64,000 nt of DNA from Burkholderia sp. GAS332 (GCA_900142905.1 FSRV01000002.1:4030001-4094000), one strand, 5' to 3'; shown: positions 36,891 to 45,499, counted from the first letter of the stretch. Numbers and translations: made by a program. Notes: generated by a model not told the origin, from the letters alone.

Positions 36891-36924
36891 AAAACGCCAA
36901 CCCTTACCGGTTGGCGTTTTTTTT
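36891..36924 (+). terminator. Rho-independent terminator of aceA
   Basis: The stem AAAACGCCAACC (36891-36902) pairs perfectly with GGTTGGCGTTTT (36909-36920) around a six-base loop and is followed by four further T residues, 20 bases after the aceA stop. Confidence 0.93.
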
Positions 36925-37288
36925 ATCCGGCGAAAGTGAATTCAACGTTGAGCGACTGCTTTGGGGGGAGCGACATCTGCTTTGGGTCGATCAGAGCCAG
37001 TCGTCGTCGGGCTCAGTTCGGCCAACTACGGTCATTCGCCCGCAGATTGCCGCGGACGTCCGAGCGGTGCATCCATCCAGACAGCGGACAATCGGTGCGA
37101 TGCGCGGACAGGGCGCGTGTTCGACCGCCCCGATCATCAATTATGCAAGGCTTAAATATGGGCGGAAGTTCACATTATTTATATTTCGGCTGCTCCGGCG
37201 GCGCTAATGGCCGATTTAACCTGTTGCCGCCGCCTAAGCTTAGTAGAATGTTTCACGCGGCGTATTTGAAAAAAACCGGGAGACGAAA
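36925..37288. other. Degenerate spacer
   Basis: About 360 bases of the degenerate sequence type that also fills 38.7-39.0, 41.8 and 44.6-44.8 kb. It shows no coding character. The last 20 bases provide the ribosome binding site of the next gene. Confidence 0.4.
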
Positions 37289-37726
37289 ATGGCCGCGCAA
37301 CAAGTCGACGCTTCGTATCAAAACGACGTTAAGTTCGCCGAACTCGATCTTCAAGATGTAACAGTAATGGGACCGAGGTTCCGCATTGAGACATTCCGCT
37401 GCAGTCAACCGGTTGGACAGTACGGACTTACTGCTGCGGGTACTAGTGTCGAGGATATCTGCGGAGCAGATCATTTGTTGCCTGAGAGCAATACGGTTTT
37501 TCGGAGCATCGATTCGATCAGTCGCGAAGAATCCCAAGTCGTGATTTTTGAAATTCGCGAATCGATAACTCCATCAGGTTCGTTCCATGTACGAGTCCGG
37601 GACGTCGACGCTCAGAGCGAATCCTTTGGGCATGTAGTCCTGTGTACTGTCACCCAGCAACAAATAATCGGTATAACGTCTCATGCGAAATTAGAGTCCC
37701 CGACAACTCATCTACGTGCCGCATGA
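37289..37726 (+). CDS. Hypothetical protein
   Basis: A 145-residue cytoplasmic protein with a good GGGAGACGAAA site before its ATG. It has no recognised domain; the composition is beta-rich and acidic (SREESQVVIFEIRESITPSG). It is followed in the same reading frame, 15 bases after its stop, by a second short open frame, so the two could be remnants of one longer coding sequence or two coupled genes. Confidence 0.5.
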   Translation: MAAQQVDASYQNDVKFAELDLQDVTVMGPRFRIETFRCSQPVGQYGLTAAGTSVEDICGADHLLPESNTVFRSIDSISREESQVVIFEIRESITPSGSFHVRVRDVDAQSESFGHVVLCTVTQQQIIGITSHAKLESPTTHLRAA

Positions 37727-37741
37727 CATCACCTCTCGAAG

Positions 37742-37894
37742 GTGAATTACGCTAAGGAATTCTTTGATCTTCAGCTCCAGTTCGCCCAAAGGGTCTCGGA
37801 GCTGGGGGCTATGCCGTTGCAGATGGCTATTCTCGACGTCACGAATCTCTACGTCCGGTTCGTTCGCGAATCGAATTCGGCTTCATTTTCATAA
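37742..37894 (+). CDS. Short phasin- or helix-type ORF, possibly frameshifted
   Basis: A GTG-started 50-residue reading, MNYAKEFFDLQLQFAQRVSE and onward to DVTNLYVRFVRESN. It is strongly amphipathic-helical and looks coding, but ends abruptly. In the next frame the sequence continues in a more charged style (DGQRYRPLSEGRRYCEYVA near 37905-37960), so the gene may be cut by a single-base frameshift. Same strand and frame as the preceding hypothetical gene. Function unknown. Confidence 0.4.
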   Translation: MNYAKEFFDLQLQFAQRVSELGAMPLQMAILDVTNLYVRFVRESNSASFS

Positions 37895-37976
37895 CGCAGA
37901 TGGGCAGCGTTATAGACCATTGAGCGAGGGGCGCCGCTACTGCGAATACGTTGCACGAGGCGCCCGCGCACTCTCG

Positions 37977-38267
37977 TTAGCACTGGAAGCTGATTCCTGG
38001 AGGATCTTCAATGCAGCCACATGTGCCATCGTCGTAACAGACTTTAGCCTTAATCGATTTCATTACCAGTTGAGCTGTCGGATTGGGGGTGCCTTTGGCT
38101 AAATAGACCGTAACACTCATGACCTGATTTCCGTCTTTTCCGTGAATTTCAGCGAGGCTCTGTGCCAAGCTTTGAATAGGCACTTCAGCGTCTTCAAAGT
38201 TTCGACGGAATTGATTTGTAAGTTCCTCGGTCAGGATCTTCGGGACGACGTTATGTTTAAGGCTCAT
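37977..38267 (-). CDS. Small protein with Cys-rich C-terminus
   Basis: A 96-residue protein with a GGAGGAAGAA site before its ATG. The first 75 residues are helical and polar (LTEELTNQFRRNFEDAEVPI); the last 20, CYDDGTCGCIEDPPGISFQC, hold all four cysteines (77, 83, 85, 96). That layout, a leader-like region with a short Cys/Gly tail, is seen in some peptide-natural-product precursors and in small metal-binding proteins. No modifying enzyme is adjacent, so the role is open. Confidence 0.5.
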   Translation of the reverse strand: MSLKHNVVPKILTEELTNQFRRNFEDAEVPIQSLAQSLAEIHGKDGNQVMSVTVYLAKGTPNPTAQLVMKSIKAKVCYDDGTCGCIEDPPGISFQC

Positions 38268-39107
38268 TTCTTCCTCCATTCGATTACTACTGAGTCGCTT
38301 CCCTGAATGATAAAGGGGCGAGCGTTGAAGTTTACTTCCATCTTTCGACTTGTTTTTCGTGTGAACAGCCATCAACCAAGCGACCGTCTTTATCTCCGGC
38401 CGCATCTTTCTGAATTTTGACTGTCAGGATGCGTTGATTTTCGGCCAGAACCGGCATCGACGACACCGACATAAGTAGGCGAGCCAGCCAAATCGAGCCG
38501 CGAAAGATGTAGGTATTCGCGAGAAGACAGGAACATTTGTATCGCGACATTTGTATATACGGATTCGCATGATGTGCTGCTATCCTGTTTGGATAGCACG
38601 CTGCCGTACCCGCAGACGTGACATTCCTGATCGCGCGTCTCAAATGAGATCGTCAGAGCTCTGGGTGCGCAGATTAGATCGGCGGCTCAGGAGCGTGCGT
38701 TCCGACTAAACTACGCGCAGCGCTTCTCCGCGCAGCGAAAGAACTAGGCAGGGGCATTGAGTAAGGATGGCCGCTTGACTTACACTAAGGAACATCGATC
38801 CCATTGTGAATGAGCGTCCCTTCCGGGTCGGGTTCTGCCGGACGCGAGCCGCGCCGAACCGTGACAGTTCTCCGCAGTTGCATCGGACCGAGTCCGGCCA
38901 TCTTCAGATTCGCCCAGAACCGTCGATTCCGACCATTCGAACCTCAGAACGCCCAGACGGACTTTCGCTGAGCGGCGTCGATCGACTACCACGGAAATTG
39001 AGTCGACCACCTAAGCGGACAGTCCCGTTCCGCAACTTGCGTCAACGAGACACGTGCACCGGTTAAACTACCGGACACAAAAATCAGATTCAAGCGGAGT
39101 GGCCGGC
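38268..39107. other. Long spacer, possible small secreted ORF and degenerate sequence
   Basis: About 840 bases. On the minus strand 38332-38550 could encode 72 residues with a hydrophobic signal-like stretch ending near MPVLA, but it has no ribosome binding site and no homology that can be recognised, so it is left uncalled. The part 38780-39010 is degenerate spacer sequence. Confidence 0.35.
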
Positions 39108-40181
39108 ATGGGCGAAGCGGATTCTAATTCCTGGCGCGGGCATGGGTTTTTTGGCGCGTTTGCGAAGAACCCCGAGAAGGAGCAAGCGGTCCTGCGTATA
39201 GCGCTCGGCACCGTGGTTCTTCTCGTGTACCTGGCTGTCACCTCTGTTTCTCATTCGAGAAACGCCTATGCGACGCTAGTGGCGGTCGCGTTTTACGTGA
39301 CGTTCAGCGTGGTGACATACGTCGCCGTGACGGTGTGGCCAGCGCGCTCACATCTTAGACTAACCCTTATCACGCTTACAGACCAGGCCACGCTTATGAC
39401 CGCTCTGGCGGTTGGCGGCCAAGCCGCGCTGCCGCTGCTCTGGGTCGTTTTTTGGTTCCTGGTCGGTGCCGGCTGTCGTTACGGCCAACGAATGCTGGGC
39501 CTGTCGTGTGTGGTGGCGCTTGGGGGTCTCGTGGGCCTGATGTTCTGGCAACCGTGGTGGCGGACAAACATCACGGCCGGCCTGGGTATGGCGTTTAGCG
39601 TCGCAGCAACATCGCTCTATCTGGCAGTGTTGGTGCACCGACTGGAAAAACAGGTTGCTACCGACCCTCTGACGGGGCTGAGCAACCGGGTCCGGCTTGA
39701 GCAGGTGATTGGCCGAACACTGGTCACTCGAGGTGTGCACGCCGGTCAGACCGCGTTGCTTCTCATCGATCTTGACGGTTTCAAGGAAGTGAACGACTCC
39801 CACGGGCATGCGGCAGGGGACGAATTGTTGCGGAGCTTTGCCATGGCCCTGGAAAGTCGCATGCGCCGTGGCGACACGCTCGTCCGCTTGGGTGGCGATG
39901 AATTCGTTGTACTGGCCCACCGCGTATATGACAAGCAGGGAGCGCTAGCCATTGCCGATAGTATTCACGCGATCCTTGGCAACGTGCGAACCGTCGGCGG
40001 ACATTCAGTCGCCGTTTCCGGCAGCATTGGGGTGTGCATGCTGGCGGAAGGTATGGTGGTTGCCCCTCTCGATGCCCGAACAGTGATGCGCGCGGCTGAT
40101 AGCGCAATGTACCGGGCAAAAACGCGGGGAAAGGGGCAGACCGCGTTCGCCGACGCAGCCGAGATGCAGCTAGGCGCGTGA
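39108..40181 (+). CDS. Membrane-anchored diguanylate cyclase (GGDEF)
   Basis: A 357-residue protein with about six transmembrane helices (residues 28-185) and a C-terminal GGDEF domain. DPLTGLSNRVRLEQV opens the domain, IDLDGFKEVNDSHGHAAGDELL is the substrate-binding region and RLGGDEFVVL the intact active-site signature, so c-di-GMP synthesis is expected. No EAL domain. ATG 39108 is preferred, with a GGAG nine bases before; the longer reading adds 18 unconvincing residues. The membrane part may sense an unknown signal. Confidence 0.9.
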   Translation: MGEADSNSWRGHGFFGAFAKNPEKEQAVLRIALGTVVLLVYLAVTSVSHSRNAYATLVAVAFYVTFSVVTYVAVTVWPARSHLRLTLITLTDQATLMTALAVGGQAALPLLWVVFWFLVGAGCRYGQRMLGLSCVVALGGLVGLMFWQPWWRTNITAGLGMAFSVAATSLYLAVLVHRLEKQVATDPLTGLSNRVRLEQVIGRTLVTRGVHAGQTALLLIDLDGFKEVNDSHGHAAGDELLRSFAMALESRMRRGDTLVRLGGDEFVVLAHRVYDKQGALAIADSIHAILGNVRTVGGHSVAVSGSIGVCMLAEGMVVAPLDARTVMRAADSAMYRAKTRGKGQTAFADAAEMQLGA

Positions 40182-40547
40182 GCGCACGAGGCTACGCATT
40201 TCCAGCCAGCTCATCACGAGAGCGCCACCAAGGCGTCGCATCAGAACGACTGACAGGCCCCAACCGGCCTGGCCAGGAAGGGACATCCAACGCGGGCCAA
40301 CAGATCGTCAACAATCTGCGACTACGTTATTGTCTCTTCGAGAGGGTAAATTCAACGGCGGAGACGCCAGTCAGTGCGAAATAATTCCGAGCAACAAAAG
40401 GAGCATATTTTCAGTAATTCTCCGTAATCCAACGGCTTGCACTCTTGTCAACGCTACTGCGTTTTACCTCGTTCCTTTAAGGCGAGAACTGTACTCGGGT
40501 CTATCGAGCACATTGCGTTCTGTCGACAACCTCGTAGGAGCCACGCC
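40182..40547. other. Spacer preceding the TTG-started hydrolase gene
   Basis: About 365 bases with no gene. AT-rich around 40375-40420. A TAGGAG ribosome binding site sits at 40535-40540. Confidence 0.4.
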
Positions 40548-41822
40548 TTGTGTAGTTTTCGCCGCTTCGTCTACGCTCTACCTATCGTTTTGGTCACCGC
40601 ATCCTTGCCGGCCGTCTCTGCAAGTGACCAGGGCGCAAAACCCGTATTCTCCGCTACAGGACCAGACGCGCTTGAATACGGAGAAAAATTAGGCTATCCG
40701 GTCGGTTCGCCGTTGTTACATCAACCGAATATGGTCGGAAATTACTCTCACTTCGACCGTCTGCACCCATCCCATCTCGTTGCAAAGGCACAAACCCCTT
40801 CGACGCTTGAACGTGCGCCAGCCGAACTGAGTGTGACTTACAAGTACCACAATCAGGACCTGACGATAAACGACTATCTAGCGCGTAATCCGACAACGGG
40901 CCTGATAATCGTACGGAACAACTCAATCCTGTTTGAACACTACCAGTACGGCCGCACCGACCAGGATCGCCTCATGTCCGACTCGATGGCCAAAACGTTC
41001 GTGTCGATGCTTGTTGGCGTCGCCATCGCGGAGCATAAAATATCGTCGACCGATGATACGGTCGAGGCCTATGTGCCGGAACTCCAGCATACCGCCATGG
41101 GAGACGTGTCAATCCGTGCGCTGCTGCACATGGCGTCCGGCATTGCATTCGAGCAGAGCTACGCTGCCTCAGACGACGACGCGACATTTCACCGCTTACT
41201 TTTTTCATCCGCTGGCCCCGGCCCCATTGCGACGGTCAGGAAATTCAACACGCGTATCTCAGAACCGGACAAAGTGTTCAGTTATTCAAGCCTCGACACC
41301 GAGGTGTTAGGTCTTGTTCTGACTCACGCCACCGGTATGAGTCTTGCCGACTATTTGCAAAGTCGTATCTGGCAACCCATGGGAGCTGAGGCCGACGCGC
41401 GATGGATCACCGACAACACAGGGCAGGAAATAGCCAACTGCTGTCTTAATTCAACGCTGAGAGACTATGCCCGATTCGGGCTACTGCTCGCGCACGGCGG
41501 TGCGTTCAATGGCCGTCAGATTATCCCGCGTCAGTGGGTACTGGATGCCACAAAACCGGCCACTCCTGGAACTTTTCTCGCGCTGGGTAAGGGAAGTCAT
41601 CCGGGTGGTTACGGATACCAGGTGTGGCTGTTACCAGGGCCGCGCGGAGCGTTCGCATTGGAAGGTATCCACGGGCAACGCATCTTTGTCGATCCCGAGT
41701 CTGGTCTTGTCCTCGTACATACCGCAGTTCGCACGCAGGCCGTAGGAGCGCCTGGAGAAGCTGAGCTACTTGCGCTTTGGAACAGTTTGCTCAAACAGTA
41801 CGGCACGGCATCGTCGACGTAG
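40548..41822 (+). CDS. Secreted serine hydrolase, beta-lactamase class C-like, TTG start
   Basis: A 424-residue exported hydrolase. No ATG fits: a TTG at 40548 follows TAGGAG by seven bases and begins a good signal peptide (CSFRRFVYALPIVLVTASLPAVSA), so that start is chosen. The catalytic Ser-x-x-Lys is SMAK, the second motif YSSLD (Y-x-S), and IHGQR takes the third-strand position. It resembles the protein at 27435-29006 in architecture (6-aminohexanoate-dimer hydrolase-like), but lacks the C-terminal extension. A periplasmic amide or ester hydrolase is likely. Confidence 0.8.
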   Translation: MCSFRRFVYALPIVLVTASLPAVSASDQGAKPVFSATGPDALEYGEKLGYPVGSPLLHQPNMVGNYSHFDRLHPSHLVAKAQTPSTLERAPAELSVTYKYHNQDLTINDYLARNPTTGLIIVRNNSILFEHYQYGRTDQDRLMSDSMAKTFVSMLVGVAIAEHKISSTDDTVEAYVPELQHTAMGDVSIRALLHMASGIAFEQSYAASDDDATFHRLLFSSAGPGPIATVRKFNTRISEPDKVFSYSSLDTEVLGLVLTHATGMSLADYLQSRIWQPMGAEADARWITDNTGQEIANCCLNSTLRDYARFGLLLAHGGAFNGRQIIPRQWVLDATKPATPGTFLALGKGSHPGGYGYQVWLLPGPRGAFALEGIHGQRIFVDPESGLVLVHTAVRTQAVGAPGEAELLALWNSLLKQYGTASST

Positions 41823-42010
41823 CATATAGATCCCGGTCGGTTCGTTTGTATGACCGTTGTCGGGAGGTTTGATCGTCCGTTTAGGGGCGAACCGAGCCGC
41901 TCAAAGTCGCTTTGCCCGGTCTTCCGAGCGCCGAAGATCGCCCCTGGTATTTAGCCGGTGAATTTGAAATCGACTACGGCCGAGGCGACCGCATCAAGAA
42001 AGTACAGACT

Positions 42011-42345
42011 CTATTTCGAGTCGTTGTCCGGAAAGAAACGTAGCTCTATCAGGTTGGCGTTCGATGGGTCAACCTGCGCGGAAGCGGCAGAAACCCTGGC
42101 GCACTGACCGGCCTTGCACGCCACGAAACCGACAAGGCCCGGCAGTTTGGTGTGTTTCCTGATTTGCCAGCCCTCAGCCGGAAAAACGTCGGTATAAAGG
42201 GCCTCGGTCTGCTCTGGCTTGCCGGCTACGCTGGCCGCCGATACAACGTTGCTCGCCTTCAGATTGTGGCTTGATGCGGGAAGCGGAAAATCCCGTGGAA
42301 TTCTTCGCGCGAACGTGACCTGCCATTTCGGCGTCGTGGTCCTTT
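42011..42345 (-). pseudogene. Unrecognised coding remnant without a start codon
   Basis: On the minus strand an open frame runs from 42394 down to a stop at 42011-42013 and reads as protein: SNVVSAASVAGKPEQTEALY, then VFPAEGWQIRKHTKLPGLVG and CKAGQCARV, ending FFPDNDSK. It has no ATG, GTG or TTG at a useful place and follows the end of a Sel1-repeat fragment, so the 5' end is probably lost or frameshifted. Two cysteines six apart may form a disulfide. The family is not recognised. Confidence 0.4.
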
Positions 42346-42350
42346 TGCAT

Positions 42351-42623
42351 TCAGTTCTTGCTAGACATGGCGTTGAGTTCGTTTTGGGCGGTAACTATGC
42401 CGTGAGCGGCAGCCTTGCGATACAACTCGGCTGCTTCATGAAGGTCTTGTGGCACCCCGATGCCTGCCTTGTACATGCGCGCGAGTGTGTATTGGGCGAC
42501 GGACAGGTTCTGTTTAGTCTCAGGACCGTCAACGATAATTTGGCAGCATGAATCGGTTGCTGGAGACCTTGGCTCGATGTCGGCAGGCCAACACACATGG
42601 CGAGCTGTCAAAGTGGACGGCAC
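42351..42623 (-). pseudogene. Sel1-repeat protein, C-terminal fragment
   Basis: The reading AQYTLARMYKAGIGVPQDLH followed by EAAELYRKAAAHGIVTAQNE is one complete Sel1-like repeat (SLR), an alpha-helical protein-interaction module. Intact SLR proteins have several repeats and usually a signal peptide; here only one repeat and 30 preceding residues remain, and the first 25 residues look random. It is probably the tail of a gene cut on its 5' side, in line with the remnant downstream. Confidence 0.5.
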
Positions 42624-42774
42624 ACAGATTCACAGGGGACTTTGCAGCTCTTCTCTTAGCCGAGTGGGCGGCGGAGGTTGACCGATTTTCTCTTGGCCAA
42701 CATCGAGTAGCAGAAACGCGGCTTTGAAAACGGGATGCGCAGGAGAAACCCGCGCGCTAAGTCAAACTTTGCCG

Positions 42775-42864
42775 TTTGTGCAACCGAGAAAGCCGTCATT
42801 CCAGTGGCCGGTTTGCTCCGAAACGTGCCCTTGGAAACGCATCGGTTCGACCGGCAGCAAAGGG
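42775..42864. repeat. Intergenic repeat copy A
   Basis: A 43-base block at 42775-42817 recurs at 44709-44751 with one mismatch; after a diverged middle, both copies share CGACCGGCAGCAA (42848-42860 and 44782-44794). The repeat flanks the TAXI-type gene on both sides. No terminal inverted repeats or transposase were seen. Confidence 0.7.
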
Positions 42865-42870
42865 GCATAT

Positions 42871-44262
42871 TCAATCGTTAGCACCACGTCGCAGCGCCGC
42901 AATTTGCGAGCGTACATAGCTGATGTGCTCGCGTAGCGCGTAGAAGGAGTCAGCGTAGGCGAGTGGCATCTTGAGTTTGTTGAGTGCCGTTTCAATGTCA
43001 TTGAGCTTGCTGGCGAACTCAGCATGGTTTTCTTCGGATGGGTCGTCGAGCACGTTGCGCTCAAGGGAAATCAGTTCACCGTAACGCCGGTAGAAGCGCG
43101 ATTTGACACGCCAGGCATAGAGCGGCGGTATGAACCGCAATGCGGGTATGAGGACGACGACGACAGGCACGACAAGCACGAGGAGGCGGTCTACGAGGCT
43201 CGCGAGCCAGAAAGGCATCGTCCTGTAGACGAAGCTTTTGCCTGACTTGTAATACCGCGCGGCATCGGGACTCAGCGGAAAATCGTGCGCAAAAGGCGCA
43301 GGGAATTCGCCGGCGTCCTGAAGCAGGGAGGCGTCGCTGTGAACTTCGCCAGCGGCCTCGATGATCAGATCCGACAGCGCCGGATGCAGCGTATTGCGCG
43401 CGATCAGTTCCATGGTCGTTTCGATAGTTGCGGTCGGCTCGGGAGGCAGATTGTTCGCGAGATCGAAGGCGCCCATCGGCACTTCGAACTGCCTCAGAAA
43501 CGGGAAAGTTCGCACGTAGGCTTTCGCCTGCGTGAAACTGAAGAGCCGGACGCCGGCAGTGCGGATCAGCTTCTGCATGAGGAAAGGACGCGCGGAGTCA
43601 GCCGTGAGGAAAGCCGCGTCGACCTTGCCATCCAGCAACGCGTTGACGGCAACTTCCCCTTCGATCGGGAGCATCTGTGTGTCGCCGTTCCCTTCGACGC
43701 CGTTAGCCCGCAGCAGCAGAAGCACGATCTGGTGCGTGCCGCTGCCGTCGCGGCCGATGGCGAGTTGTTTGCCCTTGAATTCCGACAGGCGCGTAAGCTC
43801 GGGACCTCGATAGAAGACGAAGAGCGGCCAGTTGCTGACGCTGCCGAGTGACATCAGACCTGCAGGGTGCGTGTCGGGCGACACGACGCTTGAAACACGG
43901 GTGAGACCACTTTGCACGAACCCGAGGTCGACATGACTGGTGGGATCGGCGAGTCGCTTCAGATTCTCCAGCGTGCCCGAGGACGTCAGCACGTTCAGCG
44001 TCACGCCATTGCGCTTGAGAATCTCTTTGTATTGCTGCGCTTCAAGCCAGAAGCGGCTGTGTTCCGGACCCGCGGATATCGTCAGGGTATCGGGCGGCGC
44101 GGGACGGATCACGCGTATGGCCACCCAGATCAGCACGGCACCCACAATCACCAGTAACCCGACGGAGATCGCAAGGTCGAACCACGAAACGCCGAAATAA
44201 TTCCCGGCGCGACGGGAGCCGGACCGGTCAGATGAGCGTCCAACAGGTGCCTGCTTTTTCAT
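42871..44262 (-). CDS. TAXI-family solute-binding protein with membrane anchors
   Basis: A 463-residue protein. A single N-terminal helix (about 27-48) is followed by a TRAP-associated extracytoplasmic (TAXI) binding domain: LTISAGPEHSRFWLEAQQYKE, GTLENLKRLADPTSHVDLGFVQSG, and GKQLAIGRDGSGTHQIVLLLLRANGV. Near residue 345-380 come hydrophobic segments and then a cytoplasmic helical tail. Ordinary TAXI proteins are free periplasmic receptors of TRAP transporters; no TRAP permease is adjacent, so this two-anchored form may be a sensor or an orphan receptor. Confidence 0.85.
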   Translation of the reverse strand: MKKQAPVGRSSDRSGSRRAGNYFGVSWFDLAISVGLLVIVGAVLIWVAIRVIRPAPPDTLTISAGPEHSRFWLEAQQYKEILKRNGVTLNVLTSSGTLENLKRLADPTSHVDLGFVQSGLTRVSSVVSPDTHPAGLMSLGSVSNWPLFVFYRGPELTRLSEFKGKQLAIGRDGSGTHQIVLLLLRANGVEGNGDTQMLPIEGEVAVNALLDGKVDAAFLTADSARPFLMQKLIRTAGVRLFSFTQAKAYVRTFPFLRQFEVPMGAFDLANNLPPEPTATIETTMELIARNTLHPALSDLIIEAAGEVHSDASLLQDAGEFPAPFAHDFPLSPDAARYYKSGKSFVYRTMPFWLASLVDRLLVLVVPVVVVLIPALRFIPPLYAWRVKSRFYRRYGELISLERNVLDDPSEENHAEFASKLNDIETALNKLKMPLAYADSFYALREHISYVRSQIAALRRGAND

Positions 44263-44988
44263 TTTCGACGAAGACCTTCTGACGCAAAGACCGCCAACGG
44301 GCCTGCTGAGTCAAACAAGTGCCCGGCTCGCTGAAAGACGCTTACGAATCGACAGAATTCGGAGGGTATCCGCATATCTCCTCCATCCCAGTTGATGCTT
44401 GCATCACCCGATCGACCGAAACGCTCGCCGCAGACATCCCGCTCCGAACGGCGTTGATTGGCAAACTCACGGAGGTGTCCCCGAAAGACAAACGTGGCAT
44501 TTGCTCGGACATACGCAGCTCCTTCGCGATGGAACGTCTGCCTGACAAGACGTCCGATGGGCCGGTCGTGTAAGCATACCAAAGCCACGCGTTCGCCCTG
44601 GGTGGACTGCTGCTAGCCGGATTCGGCCTTCGAAAGCCTCCTCAGCCTTTGTCGCTTCGGGGCGGGTACCGCCGAGCGTATCGGGCAAAGGTCGGCCAAT
44701 ATTTGCTGTTCGTGCAACCGAGAAAGCCGTCATTCCAGTGGCCGGTTTGCTGCGATAACTGCCCTCGGACCTGCGATAACTCGACCGGCAGCAACGGGTC
44801 GAACTGGGCCGGTCGACATTCGTCTCGGTTCGGTCAAGTACGGTCTTTCGACAACGCACTCCAGATTATTGGAGACCACGCCACACATACTGTGCCAACT
44901 GATAAATTGAAGTAACCTTAGACCAAGAAAAAACCGGCATCCCCGTTTTGCTGATCTGCTGTATGGAATTAACCAGGAAAAAGGACGA
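44263..44988. other. Spacer with repeat copy B, no confident gene
   Basis: About 725 bases. Short overlapping frames on both strands at 44319-44588 have no ribosome binding site or recognised homology. The second copy of the 43-base repeat is inside. The last 100 bases are AT-rich and may promote the short ORF and Nudix gene. Confidence 0.4.
44709..44815. repeat. Intergenic repeat copy B
   Basis: Matches copy A at 42775-42817 over 43 bases with one difference, and ends with GCAACGGGTCGAACTGGGCC, also found identically at 32223-32242. This shows a family of related spacer sequences spread across at least 12 kb. Confidence 0.7.
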
Positions 44989-45042
44989 ATGATGCTCAAG
45001 TTCCTCAAGCGCCTGTTCAGCAGCAGCAAGCAGTTTCCGTAA
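44989..45042 (+). CDS. 17-residue cationic ORF preceding the Nudix gene
   Basis: The reading is MMLKFLKRLFSSSKQFP, preceded by AAAAAGGACGA, a good Shine-Dalgarno at correct spacing, and ending 25 bases before the Nudix start. The peptide would form a short amphipathic, positively charged helix. It may be a leader peptide coupled to the Nudix gene, a small membrane-active protein, or the last trace of a larger gene. Nothing beyond its reading frame and ribosome site supports it. Confidence 0.35.
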   Translation: MMLKFLKRLFSSSKQFP

Positions 45043-45067
45043 CGATGTTACCCAAGGTGCCTAAAAA

Positions 45068-45499
45068 ATGACCCGGCTGCAAAGCGTTGTCGACGTGAAT
45101 GTGCTGTTCCTGAACGAGAAGGGCGAATGCCTTTTCATCCAGAGAGCTAACACAGGATTCAGAGACGGTCAGTACGCGTTGATCGCCGGCCATCTTGAGC
45201 CTGGTGAATCGATAGAGGAGTGCGCGATCCGCGAGTCGAAGGAAGAGGCCGGTGTGACAATTGCCCCGGGGGCGTTGGACTTCAAGCTCGTCATGCGCCG
45301 CGATTCGGACCAGAACCGCATCAGCTTTTTTCTGTCATGCCGATCATGGGAAGGCGTCCTGACCAACATGGAGCCGCAAAAATGCTCCGGCTTTGTCTGG
45401 GCGAAACCGGACAATCCGCCTACGCCCGTCATCGACTATGTGGCGGACGCCCTCGCGCATATTCGAAAGGGCGTCATGCTTGCCGATTTCAAGGCCTAG
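45068..45499 (+). CDS. Nudix hydrolase
   Basis: A 143-residue enzyme. The Nudix box is perfect: GHLEPGESIEECAIRESKEE followed by AGV fits Gx5Ex7REUxEExGU. It should hydrolyse a nucleoside diphosphate linked to another moiety, with a divalent metal. The N-terminus DVNVLFLNEKGECLFIQRA is typical of small sanitising Nudix proteins. A GCCTAGG/CCTAGGC hairpin (45494-45517) overlaps its stop and may help end transcription. Confidence 0.9.
   Translation: MTRLQSVVDVNVLFLNEKGECLFIQRANTGFRDGQYALIAGHLEPGESIEECAIRESKEEAGVTIAPGALDFKLVMRRDSDQNRISFFLSCRSWEGVLTNMEPQKCSGFVWAKPDNPPTPVIDYVADALAHIRKGVMLADFKA

Noticed and set aside
35543..36892. 449-residue minus-strand frame opposite isocitrate lyase
   Set aside because: Antisense shadow; the plus-strand product is unmistakable.
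44319..44588. Short frames on both strands upstream of the TAXI-type gene
   Set aside because: They overlap each other, lack ribosome sites and have no family likeness.
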